DNA of 64,000 nucleotides from Ixodes scapularis (taxonomy: Eukaryota; Arthropoda; Arachnida; Ixodida; Ixodidae), in NCBI RefSeq assembly GCF_016920785.2, contig NW_024609837.1, forward strand, positions 50,587,609 to 50,651,608, in the 5' to 3' direction. The position numbers were made by a program, and so were the translations under genes. Positions 39,515 to 52,909 of this stretch are shown piece by piece; position 1 is the stretch's first letter, and every line of letters begins with the position of its first letter. Under the pieces are notes generated by a model, which saw nothing but the letters and a program-made list of their open reading frames with translations, searched no databases and was not told the DNA's origin.

Positions 39515-40690
39515 TCAATCAATCAATCAATGTTTTTATTCGTGCCCGGGAACAACCTTGCGGTCTTGGTACAGGTGCACTGTGTTAACATGTAAGGCAG
39601 AACAGGGTATAAAGCAATAGTACGGACAACACAAACAACGGACAAGCCCTAGAAAAATACACTTAAAAATTATAAAAAGTAAACACAAAGTCACAACATA
39701 CGATAAGCTTAAGGGTACTACCGCCAACACCAATTGCTAGAAAGAAAGAAAAAAAATGCATTCAAAGTGGGGAATTTCGGCGTGAACGCCGCAAGTTAGT
39801 GCATACAGTTCTAATTTAAGTGATGGCCTTTAACGTTTTTACAAACTGCAGCGTGTTATTGTTAAATATGTCGAGTGTTTCAGAAAAAGAAGAATTATAA
39901 GTATGCCCAAGTCTGGACACAGGATCGTGGAGGTTGAGTAGACGCCTGTTGCAGAAGGACGCATTTTGCCTTGTTGTTTTTAGAGGAATTTTTAAGAGTA
40001 CTCTTGACGTCAATACCGTGCAATCAGTGACGGCGTGGACAAGTTTGTATAAAAATAAGATATCGGCAAGTTCTCTCCTACGAAGCAGGGTAGGTAGTGC
40101 CACGCTACGCTGAACAGGGACAGGGACATCAGTAGTGGTGGGTACAATGCGCGCTGAGCAACGATGTCTATAGATGGAAAGAAACTTGTTCTGAACCCGT
40201 TCTATTTTCAAGGAATTTGTGGCACAAATTCCATTCCATACAACAGAAGCGTATTCAAGCTGTGGTCGACACAATGCACTGTAGAGTATAAGAAATGTGC
40301 AGGGGTTAATAAACTCTTTAGTGATGCGGCACGCACTACCGAGCGTGCGCAGAGCTGCGTTCACGATGTGATCCACATGACTGGAGAAGATTAAGGTGCT
40401 GTCAAACACTACGCCAAGATCTTTGATTCTGTTCATACGTTCCAAAAGGTCTGTCTGAATAACATATGGGAATACAATGTTATGTGTCTTACGAGTGTAC
40501 GACACGACTTTCGTTTTAGAGCTATTTATCTTTAGGTCATTCCCCCGGCACCATTCTTCAAAAGCATCAACATCTCTCTGTAGCAAAACACAGTCTCGGT
40601 CTTCTCGTACCTCCATAAACATCTTAATATCATCTGCGTACTGAAGAAATGAAGAGTGACGAATCACAGTCGAAGAAATGAAGAGTGACG
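39515..40690 (-). pseudogene. 5'-truncated CR1/Jockey-like LINE (copy C)
   Basis: An open frame at 40667-39816 (about 283 codons) starts within the RT at QYADDIKMFMEV, continues W-C-R-G-N-DLKINSSKT, then the thumb IKDLGVVFDSTLIFSSHV and a C-terminal connector, and stops naturally. The 3' UTR ends in (ATTG)n read on the minus strand (39515-39531). The upstream RT half and endonuclease are absent. It is the same family as copy A by RT motif and 3' end. Confidence 0.78.
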
Positions 40691-40697
40691 AATCACA
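40643..40697. repeat. 29 bp tandem duplication at the LINE C break
   Basis: GAAGAAATGAAGAGTGACGA begins at 40643 and again at 40672. It lies exactly where RT similarity ends, so it probably formed at the truncated 5' junction. Confidence 0.9.
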
Positions 40698-40698
40698 A

Positions 40699-41420
40699 CA
40701 TAATAATAATAATGTGTTTTATTCCCTTTACAAATACATATAAATAATGCTGGCCTACAAAAGCAGTATCCTGCTTGTGCGTGGGACCAAAAAATCCAGC
40801 GAAATACATATCAATACATCAAGATAAAAAATCGAACGAGTACAATGTGGCCATTGATACCAACATTAATACAAAACAGAGCCGCAATTCGGCACAAAAC
40901 AAAATGAACACAACTATCGAAATCATTAAGAGGCAAGTATGCAGTGATGGGAGTAAAGCAGTGTTTATGGAGGTAATGAAAGGCACCAATTTTTTATTTC
41001 TTTTTTTAGTACTTTTATTGAATTTATTTTCATTAAGGGCTCAGTGAGCTCATTATATAAGGTGGGAATAAAGTGAGCTCTGCATCTGTTTACGTATCGA
41101 GTGGAAATTCTGGGAATTTTAAACCTTTCTTTGCGCCTTAGGTCCCTAGGCTTGTGCACTGGAACCTTGAACGTTGCATCGTAGAAATAATTTATAAACG
41201 TAACATATCTATGAAAATATTTAAAGAATAAAATTTGGAGCTTCTTTGCTTTATCTTCCATATCTAACGTTCCGTACGGAGTTCCGTATGTAATGTTTTT
41301 TCACCATAGGTTTTAAAATTCTGTCTAATGCATTTGTCTTGTATGGAGAACAGTAACCATATAATGTGATTCCATATCGTAGAATTAATTCAGCTAACGA
41401 CCCGTACACCAGTAGTCTTA
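40699..41420 (-). pseudogene. 5'-truncated LINE 3' end (copy D)
   Basis: The minus strand reads VYGSLAELILRYGI-LYGYCSPY and LDRILKPMVK near 41400-41290, then RFKIPRISTRYVNRCRAHFIP-LYNEL at 41130-41020, typical RT-thumb and C-terminal segments. The 3' tail is ATTATTATT-like at 40699-40715. A family different from A-C. Frameshift near 41270. Confidence 0.65.
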
Positions 41421-44400
41421 TCTTTACGCTGCATAAGCTTCTTATTCTGTTATGTTTTTATCAGCATTATTTACTTGGCCTCGGAAAAGAAATATGGGAA
41501 CTGAGTAATCGAGGAAAGAACAAGGATAGGGTCCCACTGACTGACCCTTAAAAACCCACGTTGAACATTACAACATTTCTTGTTGAAAGGAATAAGAATG
41601 ACGCGAGTAAATATTCATCTAAAAGACCTTCGAAAGTGCACATAACAAAGGTCTTTAAGACGAATATTTACTGGCGTGCTTTCTATTGACTTCAAAAGAA
41701 AACAATGACAACAAACATCAATTGACCAGGCGAAGTAAGATAACACAAGGCGCTTATGTAACTCAGCGTTCACACTCATGAAGGTGGGAAGCTTCTGGAG
41801 GCGACAAAACCCCACCAGAGGTAAAGCCGGGGGAAACTTTCCGTTTAGAGGGACACACCCGAACGATGACTAAAAACGAATAAAGCTAAAAGACGCTTTT
41901 GGACGAATGTACAGGTGATTTGGCGCCAACGGCTGTTTTGGTCAAGCCTGTTTTGGTCACCCACCGACCTCGCCCTCCACATCCGGTTTCACTTAAGAGT
42001 TTGTCGTTTGCTGACCTCAACCTGCATGTCACTTCCTCTTCTTCCTACCTCCATGTCTTCGATGCACTCGAAGAAGAATAGTAAAGTTGCTGGGATATCC
42101 GGCGCGGAAGTTCTTCCGCTCCTTGAGCATCTCGTGCGTTTGCATCTACCGTATCTCCACCAATGACGACGTGAGCAGGGCTGCCTCGTCATCGCTCGTT
42201 CTGCACGCGTTCTGTATACTGACCTTTGATTGGCTTTCCCCCTTTGCAATCCACTGCGCGAAAGACGCATTTTAGAACACTTGCTCACCGTATAGCCCCT
42301 CAGGGCGTTGCTAAATATATTAGCGTTTCCTGCTTCGTGATTCGTTGCTCGGCGTCCGTGTCTGCCAATGCGGCAAGCTCATTCGCTGAAGAGCGACTAT
42401 GGGTACTCAGGACTGCAGAGTCAGCCTTTCTGAAACTGTCAGGGACCATAATTCGTGCATATCGGGAAATATGACGCAGATGAGAGAATGTCTAACAAGT
42501 CAGAATTGAAAGGCGCTAGTTTTCAACCAGCTTTCAACTATACGTGCCCTTTCTCGAATAAAGGTATAATCTCTGACAGCTTAAGAAGGAAGGAAATTGC
42601 TCTCGACGCTTCGTGATTCGATGGTCGACTTTCTAACGCCGAAGTCGCATTGGATGCGAAATTGATCGTAAAGTGTCCGGGTCTTGCCACCTCATGTGGT
42701 GCTTAAGCCGTCAGTGACCTTAGTTGAAAGTTAAGAACATCTCCTTTCATACTTCCATGATCTTGTCCAATTTCCGACATCGTATTTGTGCCAAGAAGGA
42801 ATGTAAGTGCGCCAGTCGATATGTACTGCTCCTGCATATGTCTTGAAAGTCAGTTGGTCTAACATTAAACAAATGCTACGTACGTTTACACTCTATAATA
42901 TCGCACTCCCCAAAGCGGGGAAATTCACAAAATCTCCTATATTGAAGGACGATGGACAGCTCCATACGCATACATATCTTTATGTCCGACGTGTAGATGC
43001 ATACTTATTTATACGGCGGTCAAATTTATAAAGAGCCATTTTGGGTAATGCGAAATCCCACTGAAATCCCACAACACTGTGCGAGCGGCTCCATCCACCA
43101 TCTTGGTTATGTAAAGGATATCTGGTGTTTTGGGGCGGGTGGAAGGTTGGGGGGGGGGGGGGGGGGCAGTTGTTAATGGGACGACTGGGCGTCGTCACTT
43201 TCCAAGTTTCTGCCACTCTACGGGAACGAAAGATTGGGCTGTTGGGGCGTCTTATTTCTGGGGACACTGAACTGAGCGCAACGCAGTAATATGCCGGCCA
43301 AAGCAACACGCCTTTACCACGAAACGTGGTCGCTTATATCCGTGTGTTCACGACTCAGCGCTTGTCTGCTCTTCTTCCCCCTCCCCTTTCCCCTCCATCG
43401 ACGCACATATATACTATCACAAACCGCTTTGTCAACTAATGAGAAAAAAATATTGGATGTCAACTAACCACTCAAATATGTCCGCAATCGCGAAATATTA
43501 AGGTAGGCTAGTCGGCAAAGCATTATGCACTCGAATAGCTCGGGGACACACAACGACATGACCACACGGACGGGACTACACTTCGTCTCATTGTATGTCT
43601 GAACGGAGCAAAAAACCCGAACACACATATTAAAATCGAAGTGTACGGGCCTTCTTTGTGTGTGAATGGCTTAGCTATAATAGAACACGCACAGAAACGT
43701 GACAAAAACCATGACGTTGCGTTTTTAACGCCGTTTGATTGTTCGCATCGGATCATTACGTCGGCTCCGTATTCGCTCTCAAGCTGAAACGAAGTCAAGA
43801 GCTACATTTACATCAAACTTCAAAGACATTATTAAAGACATAGAGGATAAGTTCGAGGGAATGAGAGCATACAAGCTGCAAGAAGCAAAAGTAGGTATTC
43901 GAGCAGGTTTAAAAACATCCTAATCTAAATTCTAAACCACCGAGAAATACAATAACGGACAAGACGTACGACTTTTGGCCTTCATTTGATCTGCCGGTGC
44001 CTCAGAGCCTAGATTGTGACATAGAATCTGTTTGGCGCTTATCGAATGAAAAGGTTCAGCCTATGTGAAAAGTGCAACTCACATTCTGCCGTTTCATGAA
44101 GCTGTTCGTGGAGACTGGTCCCTCGAATTCAGTGCGTTGCGCATTTATGGCCCCCAACAAGGAACCTAAAAGCGTTGTTTTTTATCGTTATCGTGTTTCC
44201 AAAATTACTTATCACGCTCACATATGTGAACCCTATAACCTACGCAGCTCGAGTTCCGGGAATGTGACACGTATCACCATAGCCCTCGTTTCTGAATTAT
44301 AAATTTTGTTTAAAGAGATCTGAAATAGAGTACTTCAAGGATTTATCGCATCAAGGAGTGCGATAGCCACCCTCCAGTTCGCCGCTCGATGAACCGCAGA

Positions 44401-44904
44401 GAATGCTAGGAATTATCCAAGCCAATCCAGTGCTTTGAGTGTACCGCGTGACTAGACGGCCAGCGCGTGGCTGCGTCCCTCCAGAAGGTCACGTGACACG
44501 AACATTGCACGGCATTGGCTCCGATGGCTCGTGGCGTACTCTCGGGTCCATCGTAAGGTGAAAACACAGAATGTACGAAATTAAGCTCGACTTCTTGGTT
44601 GCCTCCCGCGGCTTCGAAATTGCAGATGGTTACGCAATGGGGGAGCAAGAAGACGTATTGTCGAGGAGGTCCGTCGAGTTGGGCGCTGTAGTTCCGGGAA
44701 TCGGATAGCTTCTTAATTACAGGCTGTTGCTTGGAATATGCGTATCTATTGCAGTTACACTTTTCTGCCGTTTTGCATTGTTCTGCAGTGCATGCAACCC
44801 GTTATGTTAGATAGCTGCAGTATTACGCAGTCATGTTTCCATGATGCCGACCGCGTTAATATGAAGGCACTGCTTTTAGCCAAGTTTTTCTTGGGCGCAT
44901 TGAA
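41421..44904. other. no gene recognised
   Basis: 3.5 kb without a supported gene. A G-run of about 18 at 43150-43168. Overlapping ORFs at 41900-42290 on both strands look somewhat codon-like but carry no motif I know. Confidence 0.4.
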
Positions 44905-47155
44905 TAAATGCAATTAGTGACCATAAGGTCATTCACGCTGATTTTATGTTTTCGCCGACGTTGCCCCCTACTCAAAATAAAACAATTCGCCTCTACAACA
45001 AAGGAAATTATGAAGCGATAAATAACCACTTAACCAATTTTTTTACTGACTTTGAGGCTGCTTATCAAAGTCGATCCACCCATGAAAATTGGGTACTACT
45101 CAAGAACAAGTTTAACGAATTAATAAATACATTTATTCCTAAAATCAGTTTTCATGTTAGCCGACAGAAGCCATGGTTCACTAAAACCCTTAAGAGGCTG
45201 GAAAATAAAAAAGCGTCTTTTTCGCTCTGCGAAGTCAAAACCAAACCCATGCGCGTGAGAAAGGTACTACGAGGCCGAAGCAACATATTTAAACGCTATC
45301 ATTGAAGCCAAGCGCTCATTTTTCCTTATTGACTTACCAAACATATTAATCAATAACCCAAGAAAGTTCTGGCAGTTCATAAACCCTCAGCAGACTCCCG
45401 GTTTAACTCTTGCCGATGAATCGGGGAATGTGCTTAGCGATAGTGAGTGCGCTAACATGTTTAATATCGCGTTCTCATCAGTCTTTACTCAAGAGTCCGA
45501 CGCACCACTCCCACCCGTAATCGTAACTATTGAATCGGAAATGCACTCCATCTCATTTTCCACTGCCGGTATTTCGTATATTATTGATAACATCAAGTTG
45601 TCATCATCAGCGGGCGTCGACGAAATCACCTCGAAATTTTTGAAGAATTGTAACCATGTATGTTCATCATTTTTCTCACTTATGTTCTCGCAGTCACTTT
45701 TCACAGGTGGCATTCCAGATGACTGGAAGGCGGGGAAGGTCGTTCCCGTTTTCAAATCAGGCAACAAGGACTCTCCATTAAATTATCGACCCATTTCCTT
45801 AACAAGCGTACCCTGCAAAATCATGGAACACGTCATTTATACCCACGTTATGAACTTCCTGGACTCTAACCAATTCTTTCACCCTTCTCAGCACGGGTTT
45901 CGCAGGAACTTCTCCTGCGAAACTCAACTAGCTCTCTTTCTCCACGACTTGCATACCTATCTCGACTCTAACTGCCAAACTGACGCTATCTTCCTGGACT
46001 TTGCAAAAGCCTTCGACAAAGTACCTCATAGACGCTTGCTACTAAAACTTTCTCGGCTAGGATTAGACCCTGACGTCTTGAAATGGATACAGGAATTTTT
46101 GACTAATCGCTCTCAGTCCGTCCTCGTTAATAACCAGTCCTCCAACTGCCTACCAGTATCATCAGGTGTCCCCCAGGGCTCCGTCTTGGGCCCACTGCTA
46201 TTCCTCATATATATTAACGACTTACCCTTACACGTTACTTCTCAAATCCGTATGTTTGCCGAAGACTGCGTTATTTACCAACCAGTTACTAACATTTCTG
46301 ACCAAATCAATCTACAGGAAAACCTCAACCTCATCCAGGAATGGTGCGACCACTGGCTCATGTCACTTAATCCTAATAAATGCAAACTCATGTCCTTTCA
46401 TCGCCGAACCAACCCTTTCCTTTTCCCTTTTTCAATTGCTAACACTCCTGTCGAACTAGTACAGTCCTATAAATATCTTGGTGTCACCTTAGGTAGCGAC
46501 CTATCATGGCGCGCACATGTCACTAACATTATCTCATTAGCAAATAAAAGTTTAGGATTTCTAAAACGCCATCTACGTACCGCTCCTCAAAGCATAAAAC
46601 TGCTAGCATACAAATCACTCGTAAGGTCAAAGCTGGAATACGCATCCCCCATCTGGAGCCCGCACCAAGCCTATCTCAGTTATGCACTCGAACAGGTTCA
46701 GAACCGCGCCACCAGATTCATCCACTCATCTTACTCCTACAAAGTTAGTATCTCATCCTTAAAAGCTGAATCGGGCCTTTTAGACCTCTCCTCTCGTCGC
46801 CATACTGCTAGCTTATGTCTATTTCACAAGTTTTTCTATTCTCCGCTTCATCACGCGCCCTACATTGTACCCCACGCCCGCATCTCTCTCCGAACAGGTC
46901 ACCCATTGCAGGTCACCCGTCACCGCACTCGAACTGCCACTTTTTTTCAATTCCTTCTTCCCCCGTACTGCAACAGACTGGAATGGCCTTGCCGGCGATG
47001 TTGCTACGATCACCTGCCCATTAAGGTTTGCTGAAGCTGTGTCAACCATCAATCCAGCGTAACAACCTATTGTTCAAGTTATTGTAAGTTTTATATTCTC
47101 CCACCCCTTATGTAATACCCCTCCCGAAGGGGTCTTTAAGGAAATAAAGTGAAGT
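44905..47155 (+). pseudogene. CR1/Jockey-like LINE (copy E), nearly whole RT, damaged
   Basis: Starts in the last endonuclease motif (ISDHKVI at 44912), then a linker with W-V-L-L-K-N-K-F...KPWFTKTL, a frameshift near 45250, and a long ORF 45430-47034: FKSGNKDSPLNYRPISLTS, HGFRRNFSCETQL, DFAKAFDKVPH, SGVPQGSVLGPLLF, then F-A-E-D (46255-46266) where F-A-D-D is expected, and the thumb YKYLGVTLGSDLSW. A second shift near 46955 moves the C-terminus to a frame ending at 47062 (PRTATDWNGLAGDV). The 3' UTR ends AATAAAGTGAAGTGAAGTGAAG. 5'-truncated, the same family as copy B but in the opposite orientation. Confidence 0.85.
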
Positions 47156-50100
47156 GAAGTGAAGCATGCCTTCTTGTCTCGTCATTATAGACTACTCCCA
47201 CTATAGACAAGTTCAGGGGGAAGGAGGAGGGGAAAGGTGATCATATTAACGGGACATCGCCGTAATTATTTCAGTTGCACTTCTCTGCAGCTTTCCTTTG
47301 TTTTGTCTAGCCGCAGTTATTTTCCGCAGGTCAGCTATCAGCTACTGATTCAGGCAGAGACCTGATCCTCAAAAGGTTTGACGCAATTTTTTAATGAAAA
47401 CCATTTATTCTCTGATTGATGCCTTCGATCCTTTGATTGATGCCTTTGCCAGACACGCTTTTTCATTTTTCTCTTTTGAAAAATAACTGACGTTTTCCGC
47501 GTATAATAGATTTTGTATTTACAAAAGAACAGACATACAAGACCGCGGTGATATTGAAGTGTACAAAAGAGTCACATTTATTCAGCGCCCCTGTCATGAA
47601 GTTTTGCATATCACAATAATGATCTCAACCTCAAAATTAGACGAGACTTCATAATACAATACAAAGTAATTTCATTATAGTTTGCACAGTTTACGAGCTA
47701 ATGGCCATATAAACCAAGAACGCTTGCGCATGGAACGTGGCAGTTGAGGGCACAGAAACCAAAACACACAAACAAAATCTAACGGGAAAAAATATTTGGA
47801 GGATCAACAAAATCGTTCACAATCTGCGAAGATAAATTTTATTTTTTTGTAATATTTACATTGTTGCCAGCATTCGCAGTGACCAATGCTTTGAAACCGA
47901 TCAGACCTATACATGCGCATATCTAATATTCGATGAAACCTAATCAGTTTCCATTAATGCTGAGTCAACCTCCTGCAGAGTGTAAAAAATTTTGTTTAGC
48001 CTCTACAAATGTGTTCTCGTTTGATTTTTGCTTTCTTCTGCGTCGCAACAGCCACGGCCCATGGCCGTTGCTGCGAAAAGAGGGCTTCTCTGTGGGTGGC
48101 GTTCCTTGAAAGTTGAAACTACGCCGCGCGCAAGCCAATGGGGTGGCTGCTACAGACTACAGGCTTCACTCCATGGGACAGGGGAATTTAGGTGCCGTTT
48201 GGAGCGGCTTCAGAGCTGAGAACGCCGGTTCGCCCCATAAGACAGTTAATGCATTCGCATTAATAACGCACTTAGGTTCCTTGTCGTAGGCCAGAAATGA
48301 GCAACGCGCCGAATTGGAGCTTCCAGTCTTCAGGATCAGCCCTCTGATTAGTTAGAATGTGACTTTTATTTGTTCACCTTGGCAGAACCTTTTCAGCTGA
48401 AAATTTTGAAACAGCTTATTTGTCATAATCTAAACCCCCAGGCACCGAAACATAAAATAACGGCGAAGAGGTGTACGCCTTGTCAGTTATTTTATTTGTC
48501 CTAGTCTCCGGGTTTGGATTATCCTGTGTCCTAACCAGATCGCTTGCATGCTTTTGCTTCTTGCAGCTTTTATGCTCTATTTCCCGCAAACTTATCCTAA
48601 AGGTTCTTTTTTTTTTTTTTAAGCGTGATGTAATTGTAGCGTTTTACTTCGTTTAACTTCGAACACGTAGCCGACGCTACGAAATGATGGGGCCAATCGA
48701 AGAAAGTCAAGAACACAACGCACAGAAACACGACGAACATGTTCGTCGTGTTTCTGTGCGCGTTCTACTATCGCTAAACCATTCATGCACACAAAAAACA
48801 TCCCAATAACTTGCGCTTCTCATAGGTGCATTCGTGCCTCTGATCTGCGTTCAGACATCTGATAAAACTAAGTGTAGCCGTGCCCGCGTGGCTGTGCCTT
48901 TATGTGACCTTCGAGCTATTGATGTTCAGCATGGTTCGCCAACTACTATTTCTATATATTTGATTAATTACAGAATGTTGCTACTTTCTATCGAGATTTT
49001 TCTAACTAGTTAACAATGCGATGTGTGTGTGCATGTACGTCTAGAAGAAGGGGGGGGGGGAGGAGAAGGAGAGCTCGGAGAAGTGAGAACTTTTAAACAA
49101 GCGACCACGCTCCGAGGTAAAGGTGCGTTGCTTTTGCTGACACATTACGTTGTTCTCCACTGTAAGGAGCAAGTGAACACAGATCCGCGCAGAAAAAGAA
49201 TATATTCGAGCTTTCCAAGTGTTTTGATTATTTCCATGTCTTGGTGAACATGCAGCTTTTAACGGTAACAATGGCCCCCTTTCAAAACCCCTTTGAGCAA
49301 CGTTGGCGTCACCAATTCCTGGCACGAAGCGTGTAATTTTACCCGAGTGCCGCCCGAACTCTGATGTAGTCCTCGCGTCCAATGCATGCTCAGAGAACGT
49401 GCCCGAGAATTGAGTAACTCGGACATTTGGCACAAGCAGCTACTAGACGGTGCGCAGTCTCGAAAATGGTCTCTTACACAGACCTGATTATTTCGACAAA
49501 GACCGAAGAGCGCAGGATGTGTTCAAGGCAGCCTATCACCTCGCAGAAATCGAGGCGGCATGATTTGGGGTAACATGGGCGTGGGCGATTCAATTTGATT
49601 TCCTCGTTAAATGTACGAAGGAAATTCACGTGACGGTTTTTGGAGATGGTCCTTTTGTGACGGCTCTTTAGGCGGTGGTTATCTTATAGAATTCGGTTGA
49701 TAGAACACATATCGCATCAGAAAAGGCAAAAAAGCGGAAAACAAAATATCCAGACGTATGCACATAGTGGGGGGGGGGGGGGGGGGAGATCCCATTAATA
49801 GATGTTTTATTCATTCGAATGGCTTTCTCAAACTGAGATGTGCTGGCTTCATTTGAGGTCACATTCGAGGATAGATTTATTCTCTTGCTTATGGCGCCAA
49901 TCGGTAGATGAGTCTTTTGGAGTCCATGCCGCATGGTCGTGTCCAGTAACGTTCACCAGGGATTTTGCTTTGAATCGATAAATAGGTAGCAGCAACTTAG
50001 CTGAATAACTAATCTAAACAAGGAAAAGCCCTGCGGTGCGTTGATTAGCGTAGCTATTAAAGTGGTGTTTGGCCGGATGTAAATAAATGAGCACACATGA

Positions 50101-50436
50101 CCGGAAGAATATAGTCCAGATTAAATGGGCAGTAGATCTAAGTTGAGGCGATTCACAAGCCAGGTGGACAACGCCACGCTTGTAAGCTCGAAGCAAACAT
50201 ATTGTTTTCAGTACAGCTTCATATTCGTATATCACCAACCACTTTTTTAAGATATGTGGATAGCAAAACGACAACACAGGACGGATATAAAACGTTTATG
50301 TCTCAGTGCTTAACACTGAGACCACGAAACAACAGGGCACAGAACATTCCGGACTCTCGGAGACCACCATTCTCTATCGATTTTCTTATACGCTATCTCC
50401 TGATAGGTTAAGCTGCCTAAAACGCGTTTTCGAATG
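47156..50436. other. no gene recognised
   Basis: Unique or unrecognised DNA with a palindrome at 48719-48760, G-runs at about 49050 and 49770-49786, and a segment at 49.53-49.70 kb that resembles lipase intron 4 at 14.03-14.29 kb. The ORF at 49041-49433 has no motif. Confidence 0.4.
48719..48760. repeat. 42 bp perfect palindrome
   Basis: CGCACAGAAACACGACGAAC is followed directly by its exact complement centred on CATG, with no loop. Outer GAAC/GTTC blocks extend the pairing imperfectly. Confidence 0.95.
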
Positions 50437-51115
50437 GCGTGTTTAGCGTCCTGTTCCGCCCATCCGTCAAAAAAGGTCCCGAGGTGGCAAGAAATGACGC
50501 CACAGTAGTTGGTGTATCACGCTGTCGGAGGTCGCGATCCTGGCGGTGGGCATTGAAGTTCTAGCAAAAAAAGTACGAGCAAAAGCAGGTGTCGTTGTCG
50601 TCGCGGAATCCCAACTCCTGGCTGCTGAAGTTTCCGTGGACTGTCCAGCTGAAGAGCGACAGGCGTCTGCTACATAAACCATCGCTGCAGTTGCGAAACC
50701 GTCAGGATGGAGGACGGCAACACTACGACACTTCCCTGACGTCATCAGAAAACAACCGAGGGACAACTTTTTAGGACGTGGTAAACAAACCGATCGGATA
50801 TACGTTTTAGGAACCACAGTTACATCTCTTGCCAAATCATAGCGTTGGAACTAAAATCTTTGATTGCGGTATACTGCTATAATGCAACAGTGGGCACCGG
50901 TCGCAGAGTAGATCTACACCGGGGACGTAAACTTTGTTTCCCGGCCTATCAGTCGTTTTCCCTTAGTGGAGAACAAAAATATATTTTATTGCAAAAGCAG
51001 TAGCAGCTAGTGTCATTAACGTCGTGTTTTACGAGACCATCAGTTAAGTATATAGAAATCATGCTTATTAATTAATGTTTTTTGTTTTGTTAGAACTTTC
51101 CAGAGTTGTCGGCAT
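50437..51115. repeat. second copy of the 33.6 kb repeat family
   Basis: Shares ordered blocks with 33627-34380: GTGTTTAGCGTCC, AATGACG, GGAGGTCGCGATCCTGGCGG, a GACAGGCGTCTGC-like block, and near the end AGTTGTCGG. Clear terminal repeats are not visible here. Confidence 0.55.
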
Positions 51116-52369
51116 TGTTTTTTTTTTAGCTTTTTTTTGTGGGTGTCGGCGTTTTGGAGGGAGCGTTTGCGTGGGCAGAGCGGCCGAGATGCGGGAGCGG
51201 TTCCCCCACGGTCGTTAAGAAACGTCCCGGGTTTCGGGAGTCTGCTCGGACAGATCCCTGGGACAGCCCGTTCTTGCAGCTGCTTGTGGATGTTAACCGA
51301 GTGTGCCGGTGTAAGAGGGTTTTGCCGCTTAGTGTAAAATTGTCGCTCTTTGCGCGATGCAATAATTTAAAGGTTGGCGCCAGTCAGACTGGGAAAATTG
51401 CAGAGAACAACTCTACAAGGAATTTAGGTTTGGCGGTTGGAGCGCCAGGATGACAACTCGCCGACCATTGGAGAACAGTGTACCACGTGTGAGTGGTGGA
51501 ATTTGAAGAGATTGATCGGTTCCTGAGGGGAAAGGAGGCCCCTACGGGCCTACAAAAAGAGTGCAGAGAGGATTTTGAGGGATTCGGACTTGAGATTTGA
51601 TGGAGAGAAATTGAGGACGGGGGTCAAGACTTTAGACGAGGCGGGATGGTCTCCCAAGTTGGGATTTGTAACTAGAGTGTAAATAAATGCACATAGTTCT
51701 ATTCAAGCAGTGAGTTGACCCGTGACTCAGGGACGTTCGTGCCACCACGCTCCAGACCACCGGAGCGGAACCTGCCTCCAACACCACCGGGAGGAACAAC
51801 AAACAACTTTAACTCCATCAGCAAGATTCTGTCTGTGCCAGGGCTGGATAAAGCACTCATTTACTATTGCAACGCGCCAGCTTCTACTCCAACTAATCTG
51901 CGCACTTCGTAACACCGGAAAGGAAATACTGAGGCACAGTCTGCAACACGCGACCTCGGACATTTTCACCATTTATAGCCTTCGCAAATAAGACCTCCAA
52001 AACGTTCTCATCCTCAGCTATGCATGCTAAACTGCAGGATTTCTTTGACGCACCGAGGTTGCCAAGCGATTCGGTGTCGTCAGAAATTAGAGGTGACACA
52101 ACCAAATGTTTCGTTCCCGTTGGGTGGCTGAAACTTGAAAAGTAACGTCGCTCCAGCGTCATATAAAAAGCCGGCACTCCCCCCACCCCAACTTCACCCG
52201 CCACAATGCCAGGGATGCTTGAGACAATCACGATGGTGAAGGCAAGGCGCGACCACGTTAGTGGCAGACGTCGCTGTATTTTCGCATAACCCCAATTGGC
52301 TCCTTTATAAACTTCACCACCTCATAAATAAGCATGCATTACACCTTGGACATTAAGGTATGTACCACT
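51116..52369. other. unrecognised, moderately GC-rich; weak ORF
   Basis: 51130-51720 could be a decayed LTR (ends GTGTAAATAAATGCAC...), but no partner LTR or primer site is seen. On the minus strand a TATAAAGG lies at about 52303-52310, upstream of an ATG-less hydrophobic frame (FTIVIVSSIPGIVAGEV) at about 52235-52180. This is suggestive of a broken secreted-protein gene but unsupported. Confidence 0.25.
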
Positions 52370-52909
52370 TGTACACTAACGCTTTGATGCCGATTTGGAC
52401 TGACCGTCCAAAATCGGTTTTTCAGTGTATCGCGCTGGGATTTTCAACAGAGGTGCCCGAAGGTGGTGCATTCATTAATTCAGTATATGAATGCATGAAA
52501 CATTCGGAGTCAAAAGAAAGAATACCGGAACCGGTTTTGTTTGTGGAAAAATTGTCGCTGAGACCTTATTCTCAAAATCTTCAAAAAACCATCTTGAGCT
52601 ATTTTGGCGCGTATTATGACAAAGATATAGGTGGGATGAAAAGAAACTACATTTGGCTTGCCTATTCTTTACTTCATTTTGCCATAATATGAGGCACAGT
52701 AACAAAATAATATTTAAATGTACAGGCAAATAATATGTGAAACATAGTTCTTAATTTTGCGTGATTTACAGATCGGGTGAGCCAATATTTCCACAATTTT
52801 AGTGACATCTTTCACCAACTTCGGGCACCACTGTACTAAATCTTGGCGCGGCACGTTAAGAACCCGATTTATGCTGACCGTCCTATTTCGGATCAAAGCG
52901 TTAGTGTAC
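52370..52909. mobile_element. 540 bp fold-back element
   Basis: The left arm GTACACTAACGCTTTGAT and its complement ATC-AAAGCGTTAGTGTAC at the right, with further matched blocks inward (GACCGTCC, GGTGCCCGAAG / CTTCGGGCACC). The arms are about 100 bp and about 75-80% alike by eye. The 52360-52692 plus-strand ORF spans arm and spacer and has no motif. Confidence 0.72.

Noticed and set aside
49041..49433. 130-codon minus-strand ORF
   Set aside because: It overlaps a G-run and repeat-like DNA and has no recognisable motif.
51130..51720. Solo LTR of a Gypsy-type element
   Set aside because: An end-like sequence is present but no TG...CA borders, duplication or partner LTR could be shown.
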